Assembly: GCF_030284385.1 (NCBI RefSeq)
Contig: NZ_CP127221.1
Location: 806,001 to 870,000 of the forward strand
Length of the DNA: 64,000 nt
DNA from: Altererythrobacter rubellus
GTDB lineage: Bacteria > Pseudomonadota > Alphaproteobacteria > Sphingomonadales > Sphingomonadaceae
Direction of reading: 5' to 3'
This document shows positions 9,751-18,033 of the stretch, piece by piece (positions within the stretch are counted from its first letter, which is position 1; each line of letters opens with the position of its first letter). The notes below the pieces were generated by a model. It worked only from the letters and a program-made list of their open reading frames with translations, was not told the DNA's origin and ran no database searches. The position numbers and the translations under genes are program-made.

Positions 9751-12036
9751 ATGTTTGATAAGAAAACCGTGTCGATTGAATGGGGCGGAAAAACCCTCAC
9801 TCTCGAAACCGGTCAGATTGCCCGTCAAGCAGACGGCGCCGTTCTGGCCACCTATGGCGAAACCGTAGTGCTCTGCGCTGTAACCGCCGCAAAAAGTGTT
9901 CGTGAAGGGCAAGACTTCTTCCCGCTCACTGTTCACTATCAGGAAAAATTCTCTGCAGCCGGCCGTATCCCGGGTGGCTTCTTCAAGCGCGAAGGCCGCG
10001 CAACGGAAAAAGAAACGCTGACCAGCCGTCTGATCGACCGCCCGGTTCGCCCGCTTTTCCCTGAAGGTTTCTACAACGAAATCAATGTTATCGCTCAGGT
10101 TCTGTCCTATGATGGCGAAACCGAACCGGACATTGTTGCGATGATCGCAGCTTCGGCCGCACTGACCATCTCGGGCGTTCCATTCATGGGCCCGATCGGT
10201 GCAGCGCGCGTCGGTTTCCGCAATGGCGAATACGAACTCAACCCGAGCCTGCAGACTGCGCTCGACGACGAAGGCCGTTTGGACCTGGTCGTTGCAGCAA
10301 CACAAGATGCTGTGATGATGGTTGAATCCGAAGCGAAGGAACTGACCGAGGAAGAAATGCTCGGCGCAGTTATGTTCGCGCATGAAGAGAGCCGCAAGGT
10401 TATCGGCGCGATCATCGATCTGGCTGAACAGGCTGCCAAGGAACCATGGGTTATCGACACATCGGACGATACCGCAGCGATCAAGGAAAAGCTGCGCGGC
10501 ATCGTTGGTGACGATATCGCAGCCGCTTACAAGCTGACTGACAAGTCGGCCCGTTCGGACGCGCTCAATGAAGCACGTGCGAAGGCGAAGGAAGCTTTCG
10601 CTGACGAAGAAGCGCAAACGCAGCTGGTTGCCAACAAGGCAGTGAAGAAGCTGGAGGCAGAAATCGTTCGTGGCGCCATCATCAAGGATGGCACTCGTAT
10701 CGACGGCCGTAAGCTTGATCAGGTTCGCCCGATCGAAGCTATGGTTGGCTTGCTGCCACGCACACACGGTTCAGCGCTGTTTACGCGCGGTGAAACGCAG
10801 GCAATCTGCACCACCACGCTGGGCACCAAAGATGCCGAGCAGATGATCGACGGTCTCGAGGGTCTCTCTTACAACCACTTCATGCTGCACTATAACTTCC
10901 CGCCCTATTCGGTTGGCGAAGTGGGTCGCTTTGGCTTTACCGGTCGACGCGAAACCGGCCACGGTAAGCTCGCATGGCGCGCGCTGCACCCTGTGCTGCC
11001 CAACCATGAAGACTTCCCCTACACCATCCGCGTGCTCTCAGACATCACCGAGTCCAACGGCTCGAGCTCGATGGCGACCGTTTGCGGTGGCTGTCTGTCG
11101 ATGATGGACGCAGGCGTTCCGATCGAACGTCCTGTATCTGGTATTGCGATGGGCCTGATCCTTGAAGGCGAGGACTTTGCTGTTCTGTCAGACATTCTGG
11201 GTGACGAAGATCACCTGGGTGACATGGACTTCAAGGTTGCCGGTTCAGAAGCAGGTATCACCACCATGCAGATGGACATCAAGGTTGCCGGCATCACGCA
11301 GGAAATCATGGCCAAGGCGCTGGAGCAGGCGAAAGCCGGCCGCACGCACATCCTTGGTGAAATGGCGAAAGCTCTTGGCTCAGCGCGTACAGGCGTTTCC
11401 AAGCACGCTCCGCGCATCGAAACCATGCAGATCGACAAGTCGAAGATCCGTGACATTATCGGCACGGGCGGCAAGGTTATCCGTGAAATCGTTGCTGAAA
11501 CCGGCGCAAAGGTCGACATCGACGATGAAGGCGTGATCAAGATCAGCTCTTCAAATGCCGATGAAATCGAAGCCGCGCGCAAGTGGATCGAAGGCATCGT
11601 TGAAGAGGCTGAAGTCGGCAAGATCTACACCGGCAAGGTCGTCAACATCGTTGACTTCGGTGCATTCGTGAACTTCATGGGTGGCAAGGACGGTCTCGTC
11701 CATGTCAGCGAAATGAAGAACGAGCGCGTCGAGAAGCCAACTGACGTTGTTTCAGAAGGCCAGGAAGTAAAGGTCAAGGTCCTCGAGATCGACCAGCGTG
11801 GCAAGGTTCGCTTGTCGATGCGTGTCGTCGACCAGGAAACCGGTGAAGAGCTGGAAGACACACGTCCTCCACGCGAAAGCAAGCCTCGCGGTGATCGTGG
11901 CGATCGCCGTGGTCCGAGGAATGATCGCGGCGGCGGTCGTGGCCGTGGTGGCGGTCGTCGCGGTGGCCGTGATGATGGCCACAAGGGCGGCGGCGATGAC
12001 GGCTCTGCCCACGTGCCGGACTTCCTTAAAGACTAA
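9751..12036 (+). CDS. pnp: Polyribonucleotide nucleotidyltransferase (PNPase)
   Basis: PNPase degrades RNA 3'-to-5' with phosphate and is part of the degradosome. The 761-aa protein has two RNase PH domains (about 1-230 and 310-550, with [12 protein letters not shown] and [20 protein letters not shown]), a KH domain ([19 protein letters not shown] near 560) and an S1 domain ([20 protein letters not shown] near 626). A Gly/Arg/Asp-rich tail (about 705-750) of the kind that binds RNA or RNase E completes it. It is preceded by AAAAGGAAAA at normal ribosome-binding distance. Confidence 0.98.
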   Translation: MFDKKTVSIEWGGKTLTLETGQIARQADGAVLATYGETVVLCAVTAAKSVREGQDFFPLTVHYQEKFSAAGRIPGGFFKREGRATEKETLTSRLIDRPVRPLFPEGFYNEINVIAQVLSYDGETEPDIVAMIAASAALTISGVPFMGPIGAARVGFRNGEYELNPSLQTALDDEGRLDLVVAATQDAVMMVESEAKELTEEEMLGAVMFAHEESRKVIGAIIDLAEQAAKEPWVIDTSDDTAAIKEKLRGIVGDDIAAAYKLTDKSARSDALNEARAKAKEAFADEEAQTQLVANKAVKKLEAEIVRGAIIKDGTRIDGRKLDQVRPIEAMVGLLPRTHGSALFTRGETQAICTTTLGTKDAEQMIDGLEGLSYNHFMLHYNFPPYSVGEVGRFGFTGRRETGHGKLAWRALHPVLPNHEDFPYTIRVLSDITESNGSSSMATVCGGCLSMMDAGVPIERPVSGIAMGLILEGEDFAVLSDILGDEDHLGDMDFKVAGSEAGITTMQMDIKVAGITQEIMAKALEQAKAGRTHILGEMAKALGSARTGVSKHAPRIETMQIDKSKIRDIIGTGGKVIREIVAETGAKVDIDDEGVIKISSSNADEIEAARKWIEGIVEEAEVGKIYTGKVVNIVDFGAFVNFMGGKDGLVHVSEMKNERVEKPTDVVSEGQEVKVKVLEIDQRGKVRLSMRVVDQETGEELEDTRPPRESKPRGDRGDRRGPRNDRGGGRGRGGGRRGGRDDGHKGGGDDGSAHVPDFLKD

Positions 12037-12059
12037 GCTCTTTTCAATTGAAATGATGA

Positions 12060-12095
12060 GGCCCGCCGGAGAGATCATGGCGGGCCTTCTTTTTT
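12060..12095 (+). terminator. Intrinsic terminator after pnp
   Basis: GGCCCGCC pairs with GGCGGGCC across an 11-nt loop and is followed by TTCTTTTTT. This is a textbook Rho-independent terminator 24 nt after the pnp stop. Confidence 0.92.
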
Positions 12096-12110
12096 GAGCA
12101 GGTCTGCCGG

Positions 12111-12332
12111 CTACCTTCTGGCGAGTAGCACCCAGACAACCATCAGCGTGATTCCCGCGATGCCTATTAGATCAATTCGTGCAACTGGTACGCCCATCAG
12201 GCCGAAATGATCGATGATGACTGCGCTGATGATCTGGCCAAGCAAGACGAAGAAGATCGCATTGCCCATGCCGAAACGTGGGCCGATAAATGTGATTGAT
12301 ATGGCATAAAACGCAATCAAGACGCCGCCCAG
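12111..12332 (-). pseudogene. Truncated DMT-superfamily (YdcZ/DUF606-type) transporter remnant
   Basis: Only the C-terminal half of a four-to-five-helix YdcZ/DUF606 transporter is present (about 74 codons where the family has about 140). It includes LGGVLIAFYAISITFIGPR and the characteristic DHFGLMGVP. Reading upstream, the frame meets a TAG at 12333-12335 just before LGGV, and nothing recognisable lies between there and the HxlR palindrome. A TTG start at 12320 is possible but would give a non-functional fragment. It was probably once the divergent target of the neighbouring HxlR regulator. Confidence 0.7.
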
Positions 12333-12386
12333 CTATTACTCTCACTTTCCCAATGCCACCTACTTTCTATTGGTAACTGGATTTCT

Positions 12387-12406
12387 AGGTTACCCATGGG
12401 TAACCT
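12387..12406. promoter_or_regulatory. Perfect 20-bp palindrome, probable HxlR operator
   Basis: AGGTTACCCATGGGTAACCT reads identically on both strands. A further GGTAAC half-site lies 15 nt upstream at 12372-12377. HxlR-family dimers bind such GTAC-like palindromes in their own divergent promoter regions. The palindrome's centre contains the first possible ATG of the regulator (12396), so occupancy would block expression. Confidence 0.65.
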
Positions 12407-12782
12407 CGCGAAACACGTCGATTGGAAGATCATGCTCAAGCGTCGCATAAATCACAGCCCAAAGCCGCCCGAACCTTGCGCGTTAACCGAATGCATGGCG
12501 GTTATTGCCGGTACATGGGCACCCAATGTGGTGTGGTGCCTGCGGGCCGGGCCACGCCGCTTCAGCGAATTGATGGATGTTATTTCCCCTGTCAGCGGCA
12601 AGGTGTTGCCGGCACGGCTGCGCGAGCTTGAGCAGCGAGGCGTCATCACTCGCAAGGTTTGCGACACCTCGCCGCCATCGGTTGAGTATTCGCTGACTGA
12701 ACTGGGCGGCGGATCGATCCCAGCACTCGATTCGATCGTTAAGGTTGGTCACAATCTCAAAAAGCGGGGGTATTCAGCCTGA
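12396..12782 (+). CDS. HxlR-family transcriptional regulator
   Basis: The 128-aa winged-helix regulator shows the HxlR pattern: CALTECMAVIAGTWAPNVVW (a conserved Cys ahead of the helix, then the GxW motif), RFSELMDVISPVSGKVLPAR in the recognition helix region, and LEQRGVITRKVCDTSPPSVE in the wing. HxlR members sense aldehydes, quinones or redox state through cysteines; three are present here. The ATG at 12396 lies in the centre of the operator, and an in-frame ATG at 12432 with GGAAGA just upstream is an equally good start. It overlaps the next gene by 1 nt. Confidence 0.88.
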   Translation: MGNLAKHVDWKIMLKRRINHSPKPPEPCALTECMAVIAGTWAPNVVWCLRAGPRRFSELMDVISPVSGKVLPARLRELEQRGVITRKVCDTSPPSVEYSLTELGGGSIPALDSIVKVGHNLKKRGYSA

Positions 12783-13468
12783 TGCTTCCGCGTGAGACCC
12801 TGGCCACAGCGCAGATACCCGATGGCGACGAGCTGTCGCTCGTTAGCCATGGCCGCGATTTCATCATCATGCTCGGGCGGAACGAGCTGATGGGCACGCG
12901 TATGCAGTTCAGCGAAGAGCAGCTGGCAGTGCAGACCATGGAGCGCGTTGGGAATGACGCGCCGCGAATATTGATAGGCGGCTACGGCATGGGTTTCACC
13001 TTGCGGGCCGCGCTGGCGCGCATGGGCTCCAACGGTCAGGCGGTCGTAGCAGAACTTGTACCGGAAATTGTCGAATGGGCGCAGGGTCCGATGGCAGAAC
13101 TGACGGGTGGCTGTCTGGAAGATCCGCGAATGGACCTGAAGATTTGCGATGTCGCGGCCCTGATCGACGATGCAAATGACGGCACTTGCGACAAATTCGA
13201 TGCCATTCTTCTCGATGTCGATAACGGACCCGATGGTATTGTCCGCGAGGAAAACAACCGCCTCTATTCACCCACGGGGCTGGGAAAATCGCGAGATGCC
13301 CTAAAGCCGGGTGGCATACTCGCGATATGGTCTGCAGCATCAGACCACCGCTTCACCAGAAAACTGCGCGATGCCGGATTTGATGTTGAAGAACGCTTCT
13401 TCCGCGCCCGGCCTAACAATAAGGGCCCGCGGCACACGATCTGGTTCGCCCGCCCTAGACAGCGCTGA
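12782..13468 (+). CDS. Spermidine-synthase-like methyltransferase-fold protein
   Basis: The 228-aa protein has a Rossmann fold with ILIGGYGMGFTLRAAL (about residues 61-76) as the nucleotide-binding glycine motif and DKFDAILLDVDNGPDG (about 138-153), as in polyamine aminopropyltransferases. It is shorter than true SpeE and lacks the N-terminal beta-barrel. It belongs to the spermidine-synthase-like group whose activity is undefined. A 1-nt overlap with the HxlR gene suggests co-expression. Confidence 0.75.
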   Translation: MLPRETLATAQIPDGDELSLVSHGRDFIIMLGRNELMGTRMQFSEEQLAVQTMERVGNDAPRILIGGYGMGFTLRAALARMGSNGQAVVAELVPEIVEWAQGPMAELTGGCLEDPRMDLKICDVAALIDDANDGTCDKFDAILLDVDNGPDGIVREENNRLYSPTGLGKSRDALKPGGILAIWSAASDHRFTRKLRDAGFDVEERFFRARPNNKGPRHTIWFARPRQR

Positions 13469-13572
13469 AGGTCAAAAGTCGTAGATTAGAGTCACCCGGC
13501 TAAGCGTGTCGGTTTGCTCGGAGCCTGCTAGAGGGCTGCTGTCATACTCGATTGCTTAAGAGAAGCGTGTGC

Positions 13573-13886
13573 TCAGAACGCTGCCAGCTTGCTTTGCGCA
13601 TCCGCAATCATTGCGCGTATGACTGCCAACTATCCGGTACGATCGTGAAATCTGCCGTAAATTCGCCCGTTGGCATTTGGTCAAAGGTGCAGGCTGAATG
13701 CATCGAGCATGCGCGGACATGCCGCGGCAGTGTCCATATCGTCTCTGCAAGCTTCGCGCCGATCAGGTCGTTATCCGAAAGCCCATTCTCCTTCACATGC
13801 GCCTCGCCTTTGGCGATCAAGCCTGAGAGCCCACTCAAAATCTGCTGACAGCTTTGGACGAAGGCGTCGTAAGGGTTAATGGCCAT
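13573..13886 (-). pseudogene. Frameshifted, truncated DUF1993 protein gene
   Basis: The ATG at 13886 opens a DUF1993-like frame (MAINPYDAFVQSCQQILSGL, then KLAETIWTLPRHVRACSMHS) that ends early in SYAQ-stop at 13608-13610. After that stop the next frame continues the family sequence as MIADAQSKLAAF (13610-13576) before another stop at 13573. A single-base loss near 13611 explains the first break. The second half of the roughly 165-aa family is missing. The remnant lies downstream of the divergently oriented gcrA region and is probably decaying. Confidence 0.65.
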
Positions 13887-13969
13887 GCGAATGCTCCGTG
13901 AGATTTGAAAAGGCCGGGCGATCCACAGGGACAACCGGGCCTCGAAAGTCTTTGCTCAGCGCGCCCGAC

Positions 13970-14641
13970 CTACCTTACGCGGGGGCCACCGAAGGGAAGC
14001 GGTGGAGGGGGTCTGCGCGCGCCGCGCGGCAGCTGTGCCTGATAGGCGCGCCCGCAATGCTCAACGCAATAGGGATATCCCGGGTTCACTGCTTCGCCGC
14101 AGAAGTGGAAGTCAGGCTCACCAGGGTGACCCATAGGCCAGCGGCAAATCTTCTCGGTCAGATCGAGCAAGCTAGTTTTGTCCTCGATTGCCGGGCTCGG
14201 TTTCGCGGGCACCAATCGGCGCGGTGGAGCTGGTGGGATCGGCGCTTGCTGATCGCCCGGACCCTGACGCAAGAATCCACCAGGACCGACCGACACGATT
14301 TTAGGCAGGTCTGGCGTCTTGTTAGGAATTGGTTGTGACGGAATACTCGCACCTGATGCCTGCGCAGTTGCTGGCTTGTCGGTCGGATTTACTGCCGGTT
14401 TTGCTGCAGGTTTAGCAGCGGTCTTCTTCACAGCGGCCTTTGGCGCAGGCTTCTTAGCCGGAGCTTTCTTCTTCTCACCCGCTTTTACCGGGGAAGGGCG
14501 TGATTTCAGACCTAACCGATGCGCCTTGCCGATTACGGCATTACGGCTCACTCCCCCAAGCTCTTCAGCGATCTGGCTAGCGGTTGATCCGCCTTCCCAC
14601 ATTTTCTTTAGCGTAGCGATACGCTCGTCAGTCCAACTCAT
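13970..14641 (-). CDS. gcrA: GcrA cell-cycle regulator
   Basis: GcrA is an alphaproteobacterial transcription factor that binds RNA polymerase sigma-70 and methylated DNA to drive the cell cycle together with CcrM. The 223-aa protein has the N-terminal SWTDERIATLKKMWEGGSTA and the HTH LGGVSRNAVIGKAHRLGL. A Lys/Ala/Pro-rich linker (about residues 50-110) follows, and then a C-terminal Cys/His module (CRWPMGHPGEPDFHFCG, YPYCVEHC). The linker is long but the ends match the family. It is divergent from the ABC permease gene. Confidence 0.93.
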   Translation of the reverse strand: MSWTDERIATLKKMWEGGSTASQIAEELGGVSRNAVIGKAHRLGLKSRPSPVKAGEKKKAPAKKPAPKAAVKKTAAKPAAKPAVNPTDKPATAQASGASIPSQPIPNKTPDLPKIVSVGPGGFLRQGPGDQQAPIPPAPPRRLVPAKPSPAIEDKTSLLDLTEKICRWPMGHPGEPDFHFCGEAVNPGYPYCVEHCGRAYQAQLPRGARRPPPPLPFGGPRVR

Positions 14642-14713
14642 CTAAATTCCAGTTCCTGTGTCCCGCGCTGGTTGCCCGTTTTCGATCAGCAAACAGCACA
14701 ACGAATCTTACTG

Positions 14714-14727
14714 TGTGACTTGTCACA
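14714..14727. promoter_or_regulatory. TGTGAC-TT-GTCACA palindrome between gcrA and ABC permease
   Basis: A perfect 6-2-6 inverted repeat sits in the 114-nt divergent spacer, 29 nt before the permease ATG. It resembles a CRP/FNR-type half-site pair, but with a 4-nt instead of a 6-nt centre, so the cognate regulator is unclear. Confidence 0.35.
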
Positions 14728-14755
14728 GCCGCTCCATCGCACTAGGCGCGCCTGC

Positions 14756-15649
14756 ATGGCCGATCAAGCACCTCCTGCCCGTCCGAAATCGGAGGCACCC
14801 CTCGACAAGACAAATTCGGGCGAAGGGACCCGTTTTACGCCGCGCGGCGTGCCGGTAATCTCCGGCGTCAACCGCGTCGGCTTGTGGAGTCTCTATATTA
14901 AGGAGGTTCGGCGGTTTCTCAAGGTGCACACGCAGACAATTTGGGGCCCGGCCGTCACGACACTGCTGTTCTTGATCATCTTCACGGTCGCTTTAGGGCG
15001 TGGCGGACGCGAAGTGCTGGGCGCGCCATTCGCCAGCTTTGTCGCGCCAGGCTTGATCATGATGGGCATGATGCAAAATGCTTTTGCAAACTCGTCCTTC
15101 TCGCTGCTCGCTGGCAAGATCCAGGGAACAATCATGGATTTGCTCATGCCGCCGCTTTCGCATGGAGAGCTGATGGCAGGTATTATCGGCGCAGCTGTGA
15201 CCCGCGCGGTGATGGTGGGCAGCACGGTTGCGCTGGCGATGGCGCTGTGGCCGGGAGTTTCGCTGTCCATAGCGCATGTATGGGCCGTGATATGGTTTGG
15301 CCTGATGGGCGCGATCATGCTGTCGCTCATGGGATTGGCAACGTCGATCTGGTCGGAAAAGTTTGATCACAACGCGGCCATTACCAATTTCGTAGTTGCA
15401 CCCCTCTCGCTGCTTTCCGGTACATTCTATGTAATCGACAACCTTGCGCCGGCGTTTCAGGCTGTCAGCCGGGCAAACCCGTTCTTCTATGTGATCTCTG
15501 GCTTCCGCTACGGCTTCCTAGGAGAAAGCGATATCGGCGAGGGTGCCGACGCGGTTGTTCAGGCGGCGGTTGCGCTTGGGGTACTAAACCTTGCTCTTGC
15601 CATCATCGTTTATCTGGTCTTGCGTTCCGGCTGGAAACTCAAGGACTAA
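14756..15649 (+). CDS. ABC-2 type transporter permease
   Basis: The 297-aa membrane protein has a cytosolic N-terminus (about 55 residues) and six hydrophobic segments. It includes VARRFL-like VRRFLKVHTQTIWGPAVTTL and the signature NFVVAPLSLLSGTFYVIDNL near residue 210, typical of NodJ/YadH-type exporter permeases. No ATP-binding subunit adjoins it, so its partner must be encoded elsewhere. I chose the ATG at 14756 over the longer frame from 14672 because it precedes the Pro-rich tail seen in the family and leaves room for the divergent promoter. Confidence 0.85.
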   Translation: MADQAPPARPKSEAPLDKTNSGEGTRFTPRGVPVISGVNRVGLWSLYIKEVRRFLKVHTQTIWGPAVTTLLFLIIFTVALGRGGREVLGAPFASFVAPGLIMMGMMQNAFANSSFSLLAGKIQGTIMDLLMPPLSHGELMAGIIGAAVTRAVMVGSTVALAMALWPGVSLSIAHVWAVIWFGLMGAIMLSLMGLATSIWSEKFDHNAAITNFVVAPLSLLSGTFYVIDNLAPAFQAVSRANPFFYVISGFRYGFLGESDIGEGADAVVQAAVALGVLNLALAIIVYLVLRSGWKLKD

Positions 15650-15759
15650 AGGGCAGGCTCGTCGACAGCTGATATCATGGTCATTCTGTCCATGCCGGAC
15701 GTTCTAGCAGGTATGTGTGATACTAATGTCAAATGCGCCGTTGACCGTGGCTAGACGCA

Positions 15760-16140
15760 TTAGTGGGTCAGCGCTCGGCGCATGCGATACCGTTTGCCGT
15801 CGAACTGTTCGAACAATTGCGCGATTTGCGGATGATCAATCGGTCCGCTGCTTGCATCGGTAAGCAGGTTCTGCTGGCTGACATAGGCGACGTAGGAACT
15901 GTCGTTATTCTCAGCCAGCAAGTGATAAAATGGTTGCTCGCGGCTTGGGCGGATGTCCTCAGGGATAGCCTGGTACCATTCTTCGCTATTGGCAAAGACC
16001 GGATCAACATCGAAGATCACACCGCGAAAATCGAACATCCGGTGGCGCACAACATCGCCAATCCCGAAGCGCGACTTGACGTGACGCGGGGCCTCGATGG
16101 TGCGTCCAGCTTGGCTGGAAAAGAACACAGCTCTCTCCAT
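15760..16140 (-). CDS. hspQ: Heat shock protein HspQ
   Basis: HspQ is a small hemimethylated-DNA-binding-fold protein that acts as a Lon specificity factor. The 126-aa product carries ARFGIGD-like SRFGIGDVVRHRMFDFRGVI, YQAIPEDIRPSREQPFYHLL and SYVAYVSQQNLL, which together define the family. The frame remains open to 16278, but family length and the conserved start place the ATG at 16140. It is transcribed away from tRNA-Ser. Confidence 0.9.
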   Translation of the reverse strand: MERAVFFSSQAGRTIEAPRHVKSRFGIGDVVRHRMFDFRGVIFDVDPVFANSEEWYQAIPEDIRPSREQPFYHLLAENNDSSYVAYVSQQNLLTDASSGPIDHPQIAQLFEQFDGKRYRMRRALTH

Positions 16141-16331
16141 AATGACGGAGGATATGGGTGATAGGTCGCGGGAGACAAGGGCGCATCGGCAAACCGTCCC
16201 CAGTTTTGCGGCGAATTTGTGCTTGGCAAGGGCAGGGGGGTCAGCTAACTGGCGCGCTTCTTGTCGCAGGCTGGACATGACGACGCTTTACGCGCGGCTC
16301 GTCCGCGTCAACCGCGTGCAGACAAGAATGC

Positions 16332-16421
16332 GGAGAGATGCCGGAGTGGTCGAACGGGGCGGTCTCGAAAACCGTTGTGCTTTCACGAGTACCCAGGGTT
16401 CGAATCCCTGTCTCTCCGCCA
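16332..16421 (+). tRNA. tRNA-Ser (anticodon CGA)
   Basis: The 90-nt cloverleaf has the acceptor GGAGAGA/TCTCTCC, discriminator G and encoded CCA. The anticodon loop CTCGAAA gives CGA. A long type-II variable arm (TTGTGCTTTCACGA) and the T-loop GGGTTCGAATCCC follow. It lies 1.6 kb left of the photosynthesis cluster. The 285 nt between this tRNA and the next gene contain nothing I can identify. Confidence 0.97.
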
Positions 16422-16706
16422 CCTATTTTCAGGCCATTATGGCGTGTAGGGAAAATGTCTCAAGAACGTCGAGGTTCTGCGTGATCACCAGCTTTGTCAC
16501 TTGGCCTCGTAAAGAGACTATGTAAGGCTCGGCATGTCATGCTAGGCTGGGTCAAACCAATTGTACGGGAACCCAGCAACCCCTTGCAAGGTTTCAACAT
16601 GTGAAGGTTTCCCGAGGCATGCAGGCTCAAAATAAGTGTTTTGGGAGAGTACCGACAGGCTAACCTGCGACTGGCGAGAGCATTCGGTTAGCGAGAAAGG
16701 ACATCT

Positions 16707-17984
16707 ATGCGTGATCATGAACTGCGCAAGAAAGCTGTAGGCGAGATGCATCTGCGTCGCTGGCCGGTGCTTGAGGTGCCTTGTGTGATCGTCCAATGGG
16801 TCTTGATCGTTGACGATGATGAACGCGCAGCAGAGCTTTCTGTGATCGAAGCCAAAGCCAAGTCTGACGATCCGGTTGGCAATCCGGCCTATCGAGCGGG
16901 CCGGCTGGGCGAACATGTGAAATTCGTATGGGAGCGGCACAGCGAAGGAACTAGCCTCTCTCTGTTCGCGGCGAATTCTCATGCGCAGGCGTTTCTGGAT
17001 CCACTATCACATTCCGAACTGGCAGCAGCGCTCGATTGGGTAAGCCAGCTACCGGGTCAGATTGTACGTTGCACGCGCATCTGGGTTGCAGGAAGCGATC
17101 AGCATGTCGAAGCAGTTTTACCGAAAGTCGATCTGGAGCGTGCGGAGCTTGTTTCCTGTCATTTGGGCGGTCAGATCCGCATGTGGTCGGACTTTCGTAT
17201 TCAGGACGATGGCTTCGGGCGTTTGTTGGTTGCCGCCAATGGCGCGGACCCTGCTGACATCACACGCCAGGTCCAGCGCTTGCAGGAACTAGGCAATTAT
17301 CGCAATCGCGCACTTCTAGGACTTCCAATTGCGCGCGAATGCTGGCCAAAGCTTGATGAAGCCGAGGCGCGTTTGCGCGATCTCGCAGCGCGAATCGATA
17401 ATCGCGACGAAACCGATGACCAGCTGATGGATATTTTGTCCAAGCTCTCTTTGGAGCTAGCGGCAATTGAAACCTCTATTTCATTCCGGATGGACGCAAC
17501 CCGCGCATACGCACAATTGGTCAAAGACCGGTTGGTACAAGTCGATCTGCGTCCCATTCCCGGTTATGCTTCGCTGGCGGACTTTACCCAGCGGCGATTT
17601 TTCCCCGCGATGAACACGTGCAAAGCCACCACAGCGCGGGTTCGCCAATTGGCTCTTCGCGCTGCGCAATTGGCATCTCTCTTGCGCGCAAGGATCGAGA
17701 CGCGGATTGAGAACCAGAATGCGCAACTGCTCCACTCGATGGATCAGAGCACGCGGATGCAAGTCAGGCTGCAGCAGTTGGTTGAAGGTTTCTCGGTCGT
17801 GGCGCTGAGCTATTACCTGATCGGATTGGTCGGTTATTTGCTTGGTGGCCTGCCGCTTGATCGATACGGCTTGGAGAAGAACTGGGTGCTGGCTGCCCTG
17901 GTGATTCCGGTCGTCGCCGGCATCTGGATCGGGATGCGCATGCTACGCAAACGCCTATTCGCAAACCGCGCAAAACACGATTGA
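16707..17984 (+). CDS. DUF3422 family membrane protein
   Basis: The 425-aa protein matches the DUF3422 family of proteobacteria. It has a soluble N-terminal region (HLRRWPVLEVPCVIVQWVL, then GEHVKFVWERHSEGTSLSLF), a helical middle with probable coiled coil (about 215-370), and two C-terminal transmembrane helices (about 375-395 and 402-420). No function is established. It ends 49 nt before bchI in the same direction, but the PpsR-type box between them suggests bchI has its own promoter. Confidence 0.85.
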   Translation: MRDHELRKKAVGEMHLRRWPVLEVPCVIVQWVLIVDDDERAAELSVIEAKAKSDDPVGNPAYRAGRLGEHVKFVWERHSEGTSLSLFAANSHAQAFLDPLSHSELAAALDWVSQLPGQIVRCTRIWVAGSDQHVEAVLPKVDLERAELVSCHLGGQIRMWSDFRIQDDGFGRLLVAANGADPADITRQVQRLQELGNYRNRALLGLPIARECWPKLDEAEARLRDLAARIDNRDETDDQLMDILSKLSLELAAIETSISFRMDATRAYAQLVKDRLVQVDLRPIPGYASLADFTQRRFFPAMNTCKATTARVRQLALRAAQLASLLRARIETRIENQNAQLLHSMDQSTRMQVRLQQLVEGFSVVALSYYLIGLVGYLLGGLPLDRYGLEKNWVLAALVIPVVAGIWIGMRMLRKRLFANRAKHD

Positions 17985-18014
17985 GCACTAATTACTTGTC
18001 CTGACGCGGGAATT

Positions 18015-18032
18015 TGTCCAGACTTGTGGACA
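18015..18032. promoter_or_regulatory. PpsR/CrtJ-type box upstream of bchI
   Basis: TGTCCA-GACTTG-TGGACA fits TGT-N12-ACA exactly and is a perfect 6-bp inverted repeat. It ends one base before the bchI ATG, an unusually downstream position. A second TGTCC lies 18 nt further upstream. Known PpsR/CrtJ proteins repress bch and crt genes through this motif under oxygen. Confidence 0.75.
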
Positions 18033-18033
18033 C

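Noticed and set aside
9541..10767. 408-codon minus-strand frame
   Set aside because: It is the antisense shadow of rpsO and pnp; both are certain genes.
16142..16278. N-terminal extension of HspQ to 16278
   Set aside because: The extra 46 residues are not in the family, and the ATG at 16140 gives the usual start.
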